DNA from: Leuconostoc lactis
GTDB lineage: Bacteria > Bacillota > Bacilli > Lactobacillales > Lactobacillaceae
Direction of reading: 5' to 3'
Assembly: GCF_007954625.1 (NCBI RefSeq)
Contig: NZ_CP042420.1
Location: 62,001-126,000, forward strand
DNA length: 64,000 bases
Both the position numbers and the translations under genes were made by a program. Under the pieces are notes generated by a model. It saw only the letters and a list, made by a program, of their open reading frames with translations. It searched no databases and was not told the origin of the DNA. Numbering within the stretch: the stretch's first letter is position 1; every line of letters starts with the position of its first letter. This document shows positions 1-9,342 of this stretch, one piece after another.

Positions 1-812
1 AAAATCAGCTTATCAACATGTGCCCGTCGGGCAGTATTGGCGGCGTTGACACTCGTTGAGTGCGCGTGTGCGCGTGCAATTTTGGCTTCTTCATCACCGG
101 CACCATAGGTACTTTCATGCACCAAAACATCCGCATTTAGCGCCAACGTTTCAATATTATCATTTGGTCGGGTATCCAAAATAAAGGTCACCACGCGGCC
201 CTTTTGCGCCGCACCAATATAATCACGCCCATCCAGAATTCGCCCATCTGGTAAGGTTACCCGCTTACCCGCCTTCAATTGGCCAAAGACTGGGCCAGAT
301 GGCACATTTTGTTCACGCAACTTTTCGACCAATAGTTCACCTGGATGGTCTTTTTCTTCAACACGAAAGCCCCAAGTATCAATCCGGTGACGCATCTTAG
401 CCGCAATCACGCGGAAAGTCTTATCATCAAAAATAACCCCTTCGGTTAATTCAACGTAAACTAAGGGATAGGATAAGCGTGTTTCTGAAACCCGCAACGC
501 CGTTTGCACGAAGTCTTTTATGCCTTTTGGCCCATAAATAGTGAGGGGTTCATGTTTATCCGCCCCTTGAAATGACCGTGAACTCAAAAAGCCAGGCAAA
601 CCAAAAATGTGATCCCCATGCAAATGTGAAATAAAGATCTTTTCAACCTTGCGTGGCCGCAATGTTGTCTTGAGAATTTGATGTTGGGTGGCTTCCCCGA
701 CGTCAAATAACCAAACGGCATTGCGCTCGTCAAGGAGGCGCAACGCAATGCTTGTCACATTTCTAAATTTTGATGGTTGACCAGAACCAGTGCCTAAAAA
801 TTCAAGTTGCAT
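1..812 (-). CDS. rnz: Ribonuclease Z, 3' part missing
   Basis: Zinc-dependent endoribonuclease of the metallo-beta-lactamase fold that removes 3' trailers from tRNA precursors in the cytoplasm. The visible 270 codons start [15 protein letters not shown], the family N-terminus. The metal-binding motif HLHGDH lies near residue 63, and LDTRPNDN and VHEST follow in the C-terminal half. The window edge removes roughly the last 35-40 residues (family members are about 300-310 aa). The ATG has only a poor Shine-Dalgarno; a 14-codon reading frame with a strong one ends one base upstream, so translation may be coupled. Identification is secure. Confidence 0.95.
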   Translation of the reverse strand, partial: MQLEFLGTGSGQPSKFRNVTSIALRLLDERNAVWLFDVGEATQHQILKTTLRPRKVEKIFISHLHGDHIFGLPGFLSSRSFQGADKHEPLTIYGPKGIKDFVQTALRVSETRLSYPLVYVELTEGVIFDDKTFRVIAAKMRHRIDTWGFRVEEKDHPGELLVEKLREQNVPSGPVFGQLKAGKRVTLPDGRILDGRDYIGAAQKGRVVTFILDTRPNDNIETLALNADVLVHESTYGAGDEEAKIARAHAHSTSVNAANTARRAHVDKLI

Positions 813-813
813 G

Positions 814-858
814 TTATCTTAAGCGTCCCGTCACACCGCTTAACGCTGTGGCTGGCAC
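814..858 (-). CDS. Possible 14-aa leader peptide before rnz
   Basis: A GTG-started frame ([14 protein letters not shown]) is preceded by GAGGAGAAAAAC, the best ribosome-binding site in this region. Its stop TAA ends one base before the rnz ATG. No function is recognised. The arrangement suggests that ribosomes finishing this peptide re-initiate on rnz, which has no good site of its own. The frame is also open further upstream to an ATG without a Shine-Dalgarno, giving 26 aa. It may simply be leader sequence. Confidence 0.3.
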   Translation of the reverse strand: MPATALSGVTGRLR

Positions 859-949
859 GTTTTTCTCCTCATCAATTAGACGATCTTGTATCATCTATAA
901 CTTAACTATTTTACCATATATCAACACTTGATAGCGATCCGAAGACAAA

Positions 950-974
950 ATAAAAAAACAGCTCACGCTGTTTA
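950..974 (-). terminator. Terminator of msrA
   Basis: Seven-base-pair stem AAACAGC/GCTGTTT with a four-base loop, followed on the minus strand by a run of T. The stem overlaps the msrA stop codon. Confidence 0.75.
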
Positions 975-1499
975 CTTGTCATCCCAATGGGTCTTTTGGA
1001 AAGCCACACGGCTCGCCATGACCATCGCTTCACGCGCTGGATCCTTCTTATAGAAGTCTTGATGGTATTCTTCGGCTTCATAAAACGGTTGTGCGTCTTC
1101 AATTGTCGTCACAATTGGCGCATCAAAGCGACCAGAGGCTGCTAATGCCGCTTTGGACTTTTCCGCAATGGCACGTTGTGTCTCATCAGCGACAAAAATC
1201 ACTGGCCGGTAATTGTCACCACGATCTTGGAACTGGCCCATGGCATCAGTGGGATCCGTTTGTTCCCAGTAAATTTCGACCAATTCGGCATACGATAACT
1301 GTTCTGGGTCAAACCAAATTTTCACGGCTTCCGTATGCCCCGTCGTGTGTGAACTCACTTCTTCGTAAGTCGGATTTTCTGTGTGGCCACCGGTATAACC
1401 AGAGCGTACTTTTTCAATGCCAGGCAATGAATCAAATGGTTGCACCATGCACCAAAAGCATCCGCCCGCAAAAATGGCTGTTTCCGTCGTCTTTGTCAT
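972..1499 (-). CDS. msrA: Peptide-methionine (S)-S-oxide reductase MsrA
   Basis: Cytoplasmic repair enzyme that reduces methionine-S-sulfoxide in proteins and free methionine after oxidative damage. At 175 aa it has normal length. The catalytic motif GCFWCM starts at residue 13, and the family blocks [22 protein letters not shown] and the C-terminal [10 protein letters not shown] are all present. The start is supported by AAGGA seven bases upstream. It sits 75 bp after panE and ends in its own terminator, so it is probably a short unit. No msrB is seen in the window. Confidence 0.95.
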   Translation of the reverse strand: MTKTTETAIFAGGCFWCMVQPFDSLPGIEKVRSGYTGGHTENPTYEEVSSHTTGHTEAVKIWFDPEQLSYAELVEIYWEQTDPTDAMGQFQDRGDNYRPVIFVADETQRAIAEKSKAALAASGRFDAPIVTTIEDAQPFYEAEEYHQDFYKKDPAREAMVMASRVAFQKTHWDDK

Positions 1500-1524
1500 G
1501 AGTTTGTCCTTATCTCGTTGCTAA

Positions 1525-1556
1525 AATAAAAAAGAGAAACGTTCTTCGTCTCTCTC
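1525..1556 (-). terminator. Terminator of the panE-like gene
   Basis: Imperfect stem AGAGAGACG / CGTTTCTCT with an AAGAA loop, followed on the minus strand by TTTTTT. It lies between the panE-like stop and msrA. Confidence 0.65.
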
Positions 1557-1574
1557 ATCATACTATAATCAAAC

Positions 1575-2528
1575 TCAAATTTCAAAATTTTCTTTTTCTT
1601 TGGCTAACTTCGTGCGCACAATATCTTCCTTGGCGTGAATCAATCGTGTGACCAACGCGTTAAATGGTGTGGGAATACCCTCTTGTTGGCCAAGACGCGC
1701 AAAGTAGCCATTTAAAAAGTCAATTTCTGTTCGCTTACCATTTTGAATGTCTTGATACATGGATGGATAGTGATTACCCGCATTTTCCGGCTTCAATAAA
1801 CGACTCAAGTCCGCAATAATACCCGCCACATCGACTTTGACACCTTGTGAGGCGCCAACTTGCTTCATTTCATCTAAAATATTTAACGCCATATCCATGG
1901 CATTACCCGCCGTACCAAATTCAGCAATGTTGGCATCTAACAACACTGACAACGGATTCAAAACGGCATTGATACCGGCTTTATGCCAAATGGCTGTCAT
2001 GACATCCGGTACCAATTCAGCATTCAAACCGGCTTCGTTCAATGCCTCAACAATCGGTTGCGCATCCCCACCAGCCAGTGCTTGCAACTTGATCGAACCT
2101 GAACCCGTTGTGTGAATCTCACCAGGCTTCACCAAAGATGATGTCCACAACGTCACACCAGCCACAATTTGTGACTTGGCCACGTGTTTTGCCATCACTT
2201 CAATATTACCCAACCCGTTAGACAAGATGAGTAATTGCGTTTGATCAGTGATAATTGGCGCAATATCCGTTAACATCCGATCCAACTGTGGCGTCTTAGT
2301 CAATAAAATAATCAGGTCAAACGTCCCCGTTACTTCTTGTGGGGTCATCACGGGCAAATAGTAAACCTTTGGGTCTTGATCATCATGGACAACCGTCAAT
2401 CCCTTGGTATTAATGGCGGCAATGTGTGCTGGCCACCCGTCAATACCGGTCACATCATGACCAGCTGCTTGGAGCATAATGCCCAAACGTGCGCCAAGTG
2501 CGCCAAATCCTGCAATCGCTATTTTCAT
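1575..2528 (-). CDS. panE: Ketopantoate reductase family protein
   Basis: NADPH-dependent 2-dehydropantoate 2-reductase family (ApbA/PanE), which makes pantoate for coenzyme A. At 317 aa it has family length. The N-terminal Rossmann motif GFGALGARLG is at residues 7-16, and a central LSNGLGN block and the C-terminal HYPSMYQDI and TEIDFLNGYF segments typical of PanE are present. No other pantothenate genes are adjacent, and paralogues acting on other 2-oxo acids exist in lactic acid bacteria, so the substrate is inferred. The ATG has no good Shine-Dalgarno. A six-codon frame (MDEYKL) just upstream overlaps it as ATGA. Confidence 0.8.
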   Translation of the reverse strand: MKIAIAGFGALGARLGIMLQAAGHDVTGIDGWPAHIAAINTKGLTVVHDDQDPKVYYLPVMTPQEVTGTFDLIILLTKTPQLDRMLTDIAPIITDQTQLLILSNGLGNIEVMAKHVAKSQIVAGVTLWTSSLVKPGEIHTTGSGSIKLQALAGGDAQPIVEALNEAGLNAELVPDVMTAIWHKAGINAVLNPLSVLLDANIAEFGTAGNAMDMALNILDEMKQVGASQGVKVDVAGIIADLSRLLKPENAGNHYPSMYQDIQNGKRTEIDFLNGYFARLGQQEGIPTPFNALVTRLIHAKEDIVRTKLAKEKENFEI

Positions 2529-2652
2529 AATTTATATTCGTCCATCAGCGATGAACGCCTCCGCTTTCAAAAATAAATAATTACTATTATTTTACCACAC
2601 GTTGGTTTTTGAAAAAGCGACAATTCAGTGGCGCATTGGCAACAGATCATTC

Positions 2653-3357
2653 TTAGTGGGTACCTTGACCGTAATAAGCATGCGCCCCATGCTTGCGGAA
2701 ATAGTGCCGATCAAGCAAATATTGTGGCACATGTAAATCTTGCGTTGGATTTAACTGCATGGTGTGGAAATCAATTTCTGAGACCACATCCAACACAATG
2801 GCGTTTTGGACTGCCGTTTTGGCATCTTTTCCCCAAGTAAATGGTCCATGATCATTAGTTAACACACCAGGAATCGCCATCGGATCAAGGTTTTGACGAT
2901 CAAACACGCGCACAATAGATTGGCCGGTATTTAATTCATAATCCCCATCGACTTCCTCTTGCGTGAGGCGGTCAGCAATTGGCACATCCCCGTAAAACGT
3001 ATCCGCATGCGTTGTCCCTGCCGCAGGCACTGGAATGCCCGCCTGGGCAAAGGCCACCGCCCACTTGGAATGCGTATGCACAATTCCGCCCACTTCTGGC
3101 CAATGTCGGTATAAGTACGCATGCGTTGGTGTATCACTTGAGGGGTTCAATTCGCCTTCCACCACCTGACCATCCAAATCAACGACGACCATATCTGCCG
3201 GCGTGAGTTCATCATAAGCCACGCCACTGGGCTTAATGACAAATAGTCCTGAATCGCGATCAATTTGTGAGACGTTCCCCCACGTTAACGTGACGAGATT
3301 ATTGGCAGGTAATGCCATATTGGCTTCATATACTGTTTGTTTCAACGCTTCTAACAT
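2653..3357 (-). CDS. araD: L-ribulose-5-phosphate 4-epimerase
   Basis: Converts L-ribulose 5-phosphate to D-xylulose 5-phosphate, the last arabinose-specific step before the phosphoketolase pathway. It is a class II aldolase/epimerase fold of 234 aa. Visible family features are TWGNVSQIDR, KPSGVAYDEL, SSDTPTHAYLY and the zinc-binding HTHSKWA. The C-terminal HGAHAYYGQ is also typical. GGAG lies ten bases before the ATG, and only 5 bp separate it from araB, so it is the last gene of the ara operon. No convincing terminator is seen in the 124 bp after it. Confidence 0.95.
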   Translation of the reverse strand: MLEALKQTVYEANMALPANNLVTLTWGNVSQIDRDSGLFVIKPSGVAYDELTPADMVVVDLDGQVVEGELNPSSDTPTHAYLYRHWPEVGGIVHTHSKWAVAFAQAGIPVPAAGTTHADTFYGDVPIADRLTQEEVDGDYELNTGQSIVRVFDRQNLDPMAIPGVLTNDHGPFTWGKDAKTAVQNAIVLDVVSEIDFHTMQLNPTQDLHVPQYLLDRHYFRKHGAHAYYGQGTH

Positions 3358-3362
3358 GTTGT

Positions 3363-4982
3363 CTACTCCTTTTTGCCCTGGCTTGGCAAAGCTTTAATGG
3401 CAGCCATTTCAATTTCAAGGCCATTGATATAACGCGTCATAAATGTTTCAAAACCGGCCACATCGACTGGATCTGGTGATAGCGTTTCCGCCACACTGTC
3501 CGCAAAAATCTGTTCTGCCAAGAAGTCAGCTAATGAGACTGTCGTATCATTATTAGCGGCATACAAAGCTAAGATTGCCATACCCCATGGTCCACCTTCA
3601 CCAGCGTTTTGCATCACCGTCACATTGGTATTCAAGGCTGCGGCTAATAATTTTTGGGCCACCACTGGCGTCTTAAATACACCGCCTTGCGCCACAATAT
3701 TGTCAGTCAACACATCTTCATCAGCTAACAAACGCATGCCGATTTTAATGGCGCCAAATGCACTAAAGATGTGCAGACGCATGAGGTTACCGACACTGAA
3801 AATAGCATCTGGTTGACGCACTAAGAGTGGTCGACCTTCTGGTACCCCAGTGATATTTTCTCCAGAATAATAGCCATAGCCTGACAATCCACCAGCATCT
3901 GGTGTGGCATCTGTTAGTGCGGCATCAAATAGGACTTGATAGAGGTCCTTTGTGGATAGGTCATGGCCAATTTTTTGAGCAAATTCCGCAAAGAGCTTCG
4001 CCCAAGCATTAATATCTGAGGCCGAGTTGTTCGCATGTACCATGGCGACCGGCAAGCCGGTTGGCGTCGTCACAATGTCAATGTTGCTGTAGACATGAGC
4101 CAGTGGCTTTTCTAAGACAATCATTGAGAAAATTGACGTCCCAACAGAAATGTTCCCTGTTCGCTTGTTCACACTATTTGTGGCAACCATCCCCGTCCCA
4201 GCATCACCTTCAGGTGGCGCCAAACGCGTTCCAGGTTGGAGATCACCAGTTGGATCAAGTAACAACGCGCCTTTTTCGGTCAATGTACCGGCTGGTGTAC
4301 CCGCCTTTAATGGTTGAGGCAAAATGTCAGTGAGTTGCCACTGGTACTGTTGGACTGGTTTGAGTTGATTAAAGCGATCAAGCATCACCTGATCGTAATC
4401 CCCTGTCGCTTCATCAATTGGGAACATACCGGAAGCATCACCAATCCCAAGGACTTTTTCCCCATTTAATTGCCAGTGGACATAACCCGCTAAGGTCGTC
4501 ATGTAGGCAATGTTTTTCACATGCGTCTCTTGATTCAAAATCGCTTGATAAAGATGGGCAATACTCCAACGTTGCGGGATATTAAACGCAAATAGTTGTG
4601 TTAATTCACGTGCAGCATCGGCCGTGATTGCGTTACGCCAAGTTCTAAAGGGTACAAGTTGTTCATCATCGGCGTCAAACACCAAGTAGCCGTGCATCAT
4701 AGCTGAAAAGCCCATGCTGTCAATTTTTGTAATGGTTACGCCATATTCGGCCTGAACGGCTGTCTTTAATTGCCCATACGCCACTTGTAAACCGGCCCAG
4801 ACATTGGGTAACGCATACGTCCATAAGCCATCTTGGAAATTGTTCGTCCAGTCGTAACTACCGGAAGCGATAGTGGTACCGTCTTGTGTCGTCAAGACAG
4901 CTTTAATGGTGGTTGATCCAAATTCCACGCCTAAAGCAGTTTGCCCTGACGTAATGGCTGCTTTAATATTTTCTGATGTCAT
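3363..4982 (-). CDS. araB: Ribulokinase, FGGY family
   Basis: Phosphorylates L-ribulose with ATP. At 539 aa it belongs to the FGGY sugar kinase family. The N-terminal phosphate motif GVEFGSTTIKAVL is at about residues 18-30, then GFSAMMHGYL, the substrate region PFRTWRN, the nucleotide-binding block GDAGTGMVATNSV and a C-terminal AGEGGPWGMA. The close match to lactobacillar AraB, which differs from the Bacillus type, and its position between the transporter and araD support ribulokinase over gluconokinase or xylulokinase. A 14-bp hairpin just upstream may tune its expression relative to the distal part of the operon. Confidence 0.9.
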   Translation of the reverse strand: MTSENIKAAITSGQTALGVEFGSTTIKAVLTTQDGTTIASGSYDWTNNFQDGLWTYALPNVWAGLQVAYGQLKTAVQAEYGVTITKIDSMGFSAMMHGYLVFDADDEQLVPFRTWRNAITADAARELTQLFAFNIPQRWSIAHLYQAILNQETHVKNIAYMTTLAGYVHWQLNGEKVLGIGDASGMFPIDEATGDYDQVMLDRFNQLKPVQQYQWQLTDILPQPLKAGTPAGTLTEKGALLLDPTGDLQPGTRLAPPEGDAGTGMVATNSVNKRTGNISVGTSIFSMIVLEKPLAHVYSNIDIVTTPTGLPVAMVHANNSASDINAWAKLFAEFAQKIGHDLSTKDLYQVLFDAALTDATPDAGGLSGYGYYSGENITGVPEGRPLLVRQPDAIFSVGNLMRLHIFSAFGAIKIGMRLLADEDVLTDNIVAQGGVFKTPVVAQKLLAAALNTNVTVMQNAGEGGPWGMAILALYAANNDTTVSLADFLAEQIFADSVAETLSPDPVDVAGFETFMTRYINGLEIEMAAIKALPSQGKKE

Positions 4983-5011
4983 GCTATTATTTCTCCTATT
5001 ATGCTGTAATT

Positions 5012-5047
5012 GAAAACGCTAATCAGCCAAGGGTGATTAGCGTTTTC
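5012..5047 (-). terminator. Intercistronic hairpin between araT and araB
   Basis: A perfect 14-bp inverted repeat (GAAAACGCTAATCA and its complement) with an eight-base loop lies in the gap between the transporter pseudogene and araB. It is followed by only a short T-run, so it may be a weak terminator or an RNA-stabilising or processing hairpin, not a full stop. Confidence 0.45.
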
Positions 5048-5059
5048 ATCTTGTTGCAA

Positions 5060-6422
5060 TTAACGCGTCCCTTGCGCTTCAATTTCTTCAAGTGACTTAC
5101 CATGTGTTTCTGGTACGGCAAACTTAACAAAGAGTACCGCAATAATTGAGATCACCCCGAAGATGGCAAAGACTGAAGCCTGTGGCATCATTGCTGTCAT
5201 GATTGGGAACAGCAAGCCAACCGCAAATGAACCAATCCAGTTAAAGGCTGACGCCAAACCACCGGCACGACCACGAATGGCAAGTGGGAAGATTTCACCA
5301 ACCAAGACCCAAGTCAATGGTGCCCAAGTGAAGGATTAGAAGGCCACAAAGATTGAGAGGAAGACAACGATCAGCATTGGTGGCAAATTTTCTGCCCCGA
5401 CAACCATGTTTAAGATTGCTGGCATTAGGAACGATAACGCCATGATAGTCCCACCAAGCATCAAGAGTGTCCGACGCTTGAACTTGTCGGCGATCACCAT
5501 ATACAAGATCGCACCCAAGACCAAGATAACACCTTGAACGATTGGCCAAAGTAACGCACTGGCTGCCGATTGCCCCGTCGCCTTTTCAACGATCAAAGGG
5601 ATGTAGTAGAAGATCGCATTGGCACCCATGAACTGCTGGAAAGCAGCCACGCCGATACCGGCCGTTACCAGATAACGATACTTTGATGAAAAGAGTGTCG
5701 CTAAGGTAATATTTTTTTGCGCCCCATCTTCAACCGCTACTGTGCGTTGAATGTCTGCTAATTCGCCCGCAACTTCATTGCTAGGTCGAATATAAGTCAA
5801 TACGCGACGCGCAGCATCGATATGCCCCGTTTTCACTAAGAAACGTGGTGATTCAGGCAACCGTAACACACCCCAGAAGAGAATCACGGCTGGTACAGCG
5901 GCCAAGCCAAGCAATGTCGTGTGGCAAGCCTTGCAATAAATAGTCCACGATGTAAGACAAGAGCATTCCCGACACAATCATCAATTGATTCAGACCAGAG
6001 AGATGCCCACGCGTACGAGCTGGGGCCATTTCTGACATATACGATGGCACCAAAGCTGACGCAGCACCAACGGCCAAACCAAGTAATGTTCGCGCAATCA
6101 AGAGCCAAGCGACCCCATCATTTGGCGAGATACCGGCCATGACTGAACCGATTGCGAAGATAAATGAGGCGGCCAGAAGCATGCGGCGACGACCTAATTT
6201 ATCTGATAATTGTCTGGCTAGTGCGCCACCAACGATCGCACCTAACATCAAACTTGATGTGATCCAACCAATGGTACCGGCATCCGTCAAGTGCCAATCT
6301 TTTTGCAAAAATGGCAATGCGCCAGTCATCACACCGATGTCATAACCGAAGAGAATACCACCAAACGCGCCGAAGAAGTAAATAAAACGACTTGAAATTT
6401 TTTTAGTTGGTTGATTTGTCAT
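5060..6422 (-). pseudogene. araT: Broken MFS sugar porter (arabinose:H+ symporter)
   Basis: Sugar porter family of the major facilitator superfamily, about 455 aa if repaired, with twelve expected membrane segments. Family motifs are spread over three frames: FGGILFGYDIGVMTGALPF, DKLGRRRML and PSYMSEMAPARTRG in the first part; LPESPRFLVKTG and FQQFMGANAIFYY in the second; PLTWVLVGEIFPLAIRGRA and PETHGKSLEEIE in the third. A frameshift near 5915 joins DIAW to LLGLAAVPA and appears to remove a few residues. At 5336-5338 a TAA replaces what is normally a tyrosine codon (VAF-stop-SFTWAP). The gene sits 12 bp after araA in the ara operon, so it was probably the arabinose importer. Two independent lesions argue for real decay, though assembly error cannot be excluded. 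Confidence 0.85.
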
Positions 6423-6434
6423 GTGTCCATACCG

Positions 6435-7859
6435 TTACTTAATATCAACATATGTCACACCAAACAGTGCGGCCAAATCAGCTAATTGTTCAGAATCAAT
6501 GGCAAATGTCAACGTTGTTTGGTGACCACCACCAACTGACAACCAGGCTTCAACACCTTGCTTTAAGCCACTCTTTGGCGTCCACAATTGCTTAGCCACT
6601 GGCAAGAATGGTGTTTCAGATTCTGGCTTGTTGCCAACCACGTCATAGCTGATCAACTTGAATTCATCACCGTAGTCTGCCAAAGTGACGTCTAACGCAT
6701 CACCTGTGCGACCAGTGAAGACCAGACGTGCTGGGTCATCCTTACCACCGATACCAAGGGGATGCACTTCAACGCGTGGCTTGTCTGAAGCAATCGTTGG
6801 ATCAACTTCTAACATGTGTGAACCAAGAATGGCTTCATGGCCTGGACGCAAGTCCAATGTGTAATCTTCCATGAAGACCGTTGCTTCATTGTTAGCCATG
6901 ATCTTTAGCAAACGTGTCAAGGCAGCTGTCTTCCAGTCCCCTTCACCCGCAAAGCCATAACCTTCAGCCATGAGGAGTTGTACGGCAAGTCCCGGCAATT
7001 GTTCCAAGCCAACCAAATCTTCGAAGTTGGTTGTGAAACCAGAATAGCCCTTTTCGTCCATGAATTGCTTCAAACCAAGATATTCACGGAGTTGATACTT
7101 CACGTTGTGTTCAAACTTTTCTGGTGTATTCTGACCAACAACGTAATCATATTTGTCTTGTAAGTCGACATAAAGTTGGTCAACCGCAGCATCATCGACG
7201 GCGTTCACATAAGCAACAAGATCACCCACACCCCAGTAATCAACTGTCCAGCCAAACTTAATTTGTGCTTCAATTTTGTCGCCATCTGTCACGGCCACGT
7301 TACGCATCTTGTCCGCAAATGTGACAATCTTGATCTTGTAACTTTCGTTGTAGGCGACTGCGACTGACATCCACTTGCCGATTTGTGCTTGAACAGTTTC
7401 ATCTGCCCAGTGACCAAAGATAATTTTGTTGTTCAAACGCAAGCGCGCATTGATAAAGGCGTATTCACGATCACCATGAGCTGATTGGTTGAGATTCATA
7501 TAATCAAAGTCAATCGTGTCATAAGGAATCGTGTTCAACATTTGTGTGGCCAAATGTAAGAGCGGCTTATTGAGCAATTGTGTCCCGCGAATCCAATTCT
7601 TTGCGGGTGAAAAAGTATGTGCCCATGTGATGACCCCTGCAACAGAGTCATCATAGTTGGCTTCTTTCATGGTTTCGGTAATGTTTTCCGCTCTCACACC
7701 CACCGTCTTGAATTCAATCGGATAAGGTAAGACATTTGATGCGTTTAACTTGTCAACAATTTCACGAGAATTTGCTGCTACTTGATCTAATACGTCAGAC
7801 CCATAAAGAGATTGAGAACCTGTCACAAACCAGAACTTATAATTTTCCATCACTGCCAT
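6435..7859 (-). CDS. araA: L-arabinose isomerase
   Basis: Interconverts L-arabinose and L-ribulose with a divalent metal, the first step of the pathway. At 474 aa it has the usual length. The N-terminus [12 protein letters not shown], the block [32 protein letters not shown], the acid residues in [12 protein letters not shown] and [13 protein letters not shown] and the C-terminal [12 protein letters not shown] are all family signatures. AAGGA eight bases before the first ATG supports the chosen start. It is first in its operon, behind a promoter with AraR-type and cre sites. The enzyme looks intact although the adjacent transporter is not. Confidence 0.97.
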   Translation of the reverse strand: MAVMENYKFWFVTGSQSLYGSDVLDQVAANSREIVDKLNASNVLPYPIEFKTVGVRAENITETMKEANYDDSVAGVITWAHTFSPAKNWIRGTQLLNKPLLHLATQMLNTIPYDTIDFDYMNLNQSAHGDREYAFINARLRLNNKIIFGHWADETVQAQIGKWMSVAVAYNESYKIKIVTFADKMRNVAVTDGDKIEAQIKFGWTVDYWGVGDLVAYVNAVDDAAVDQLYVDLQDKYDYVVGQNTPEKFEHNVKYQLREYLGLKQFMDEKGYSGFTTNFEDLVGLEQLPGLAVQLLMAEGYGFAGEGDWKTAALTRLLKIMANNEATVFMEDYTLDLRPGHEAILGSHMLEVDPTIASDKPRVEVHPLGIGGKDDPARLVFTGRTGDALDVTLADYGDEFKLISYDVVGNKPESETPFLPVAKQLWTPKSGLKQGVEAWLSVGGGHQTTLTFAIDSEQLADLAALFGVTYVDIK

Positions 7860-7935
7860 TTTAATATCCTTCTTTTTTATTGTTTATAATTTTATGAGCG
7901 TCATTAACCGATCTATCTAGAATTTGTCGTGTTAA

Positions 7936-7949
7936 TGTAACCGCTTACA
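7936..7949 (-). promoter_or_regulatory. Catabolite-responsive element of the ara operon
   Basis: TGTAAGCGGTTACA on the minus strand matches the low-GC Gram-positive cre consensus TGWAANCGNTNWCA at every position. It covers the predicted transcription start of araA, where CcpA binding normally represses. Confidence 0.85.
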
Positions 7950-7954
7950 AACAT

Positions 7955-7983
7955 AATATAAAATATTTGTCCGTATAAGTCAA
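7955..7983 (-). promoter_or_regulatory. araA promoter with AraR-type operator
   Basis: A -35 TTGACT and -10 TATATT are separated by 17 bases. The near-palindrome ATTTGTCCGTATAAGT (7965-7980) fills the space between them and resembles the Bacillus AraR operator ATTTGTACGTACAAAT. A second, weaker ATTTGTC half site starts at 7922, 43 bp away, similar to the spacing of paired AraR operators in Bacillus. The next genes are araA and araR, which supports the assignment. Confidence 0.75.
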
Positions 7984-8020
7984 TAGTTTATTTTTTTGTC
8001 ATACGATTAATAATTTAAAA

Positions 8021-8060
8021 AAATAAAGCCTGACGCTGGATTACAGCGTCAAACTTTATT
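8021..8060 (-). terminator. Terminator of araR
   Basis: Long hairpin: AATAAAG and TGACGCTG pair with their complements across a small internal loop, with a five-base apical loop. A T-run follows on the minus strand. It separates araR from the ara operon promoter downstream. Confidence 0.85.
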
Positions 8061-8087
8061 TGAAAAACTTATTTTTTGTTGGTTTTA

Positions 8088-9176
8088 TCACAATTCCTTT
8101 GTTAAATCTTGTACCGAATCACGTACAACTAATCGCGGTTCATAACAAATCGACTCCACTTTGTGATGCTTAATTTGTTGCAGGAGTAAATTAGCGGCAT
8201 CACGCCCCATACGCTCCTTTTCGTGCGACATTGTTGTCAGTGGTGGCGTGACGTAACGCGACATCTGGAAATCATCAAAGCCCATTACTGACACGTCTTC
8301 TGGCACGCGTAAACCTAAATCATGCGCTAAAGCCATGATTTGAATGGCCAGCTGATCATTATAGGCAATGATGGCCGTTGGCCGTAGCTCCGGACTACGC
8401 ATCAAAATGTCGTTAATGTGATGAAGTACCTGCGTGGTTTCATCTGACTTATAAATAACTGGCGTAAATTCCGTTAACAATTCGGACTGTTCTTGATAGG
8501 CACGCATAAACCCATCGAGACGGTTCACCCCTTGCCGGTCATCCACTTGGAATGCTCCCACAATCCGCTTATGCCCCTTCTCCATGAGGTATTTTGCAGC
8601 CTGATAAATCGCTGCCTGATCATCACTGACCACTGACACCTCATCGAAATTCGGATAAGTGGCGTTGATAAAAATCATCGGCACCCCCTCTTCTCGTAAT
8701 TTGTCATACAAATCAATATTAGGCGTTGCTGTGGCACTCCGTGTTGGCTCAATAATTAAACCAGCTAAGTTCTGCTTCATCATGTTAATGAGGGCGATAC
8801 GTTCGCGCTTTGGCTCATTATGCGTGTTCGCCAAAACCAATGAATAGCCATTTTCACTGATGACTTGATCGGCCCCGTCAATAATCGCTGGGAAAATATA
8901 CGACGCCACGTGCGTCGACAAAATCCCAATCACACTCGGTGCTTTATCCTGCTTTCGCTTGGCTTGCCAATCAGCGACATAAGAGCCACCGCCCTGCACC
9001 CGATAAACGTAATGATCATTTTCTAAATCCGAGATGGCACGGCGAACTGTATAACGGCTGACAGAAAATGCTGCCATCATTTCACTTTCGGTCGGTAATT
9101 TTTGTCCCTTAACCAATTCGCCATTCAAAATTTGTTCTAAAATGTGATGTTTTAAGATTTCATATTTGCTCGTCAT
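8088..9176 (-). CDS. araR: Arabinose operon repressor AraR (GntR/LacI hybrid)
   Basis: Transcriptional repressor released by L-arabinose. The first 70 residues form a GntR winged helix (LPTESEMMAAFSVSRYTVRRAISDLE). The rest is a LacI-type sugar-binding domain with IGILSTHVASYIFPAIIDG, a DRQGVNRLDGF sugar-pocket segment and the terminal DVSVMGFDDF region. I chose the ATG at 9176 (MTSKYEILK, 362 aa) because AGGA lies six bases upstream and homologues start there; an in-frame ATG at 9209 has no good site. It is adjacent to, and transcribed toward, the ara operon, and probably represses it through the palindrome at 7965-7980. Confidence 0.92.
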   Translation of the reverse strand: MTSKYEILKHHILEQILNGELVKGQKLPTESEMMAAFSVSRYTVRRAISDLENDHYVYRVQGGGSYVADWQAKRKQDKAPSVIGILSTHVASYIFPAIIDGADQVISENGYSLVLANTHNEPKRERIALINMMKQNLAGLIIEPTRSATATPNIDLYDKLREEGVPMIFINATYPNFDEVSVVSDDQAAIYQAAKYLMEKGHKRIVGAFQVDDRQGVNRLDGFMRAYQEQSELLTEFTPVIYKSDETTQVLHHINDILMRSPELRPTAIIAYNDQLAIQIMALAHDLGLRVPEDVSVMGFDDFQMSRYVTPPLTTMSHEKERMGRDAANLLLQQIKHHKVESICYEPRLVVRDSVQDLTKEL

Positions 9177-9279
9177 ACCATGTCCTATGAATAACCCAGT
9201 AATCGTCATACCACTGAGTTGTTCGCATTCCTTTTTCGTGATGTGATGAATAAATTAATAACGTGATAACGCATAGTCG

Positions 9280-9288
9280 ATTGTACCA
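9280..9288 (-). promoter_or_regulatory. Candidate araR promoter (extended -10)
   Basis: TGGTACAAT on the minus strand is an extended -10 element; no good -35 is visible. It lies about 105 bp before the chosen araR start. The rest of 9210-9342 shows no further feature. Confidence 0.4.
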
Positions 9289-9342
9289 CTTTTTCACTCG
9301 ATCATCATTGGTTCGCACAAATTTTTTCACAATCTCAAAATT

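Noticed and set aside
911..1102. 63-aa frame inside msrA on the minus strand
   Set aside because: Shadow of msrA in another frame, with no ribosome-binding site or similarity.
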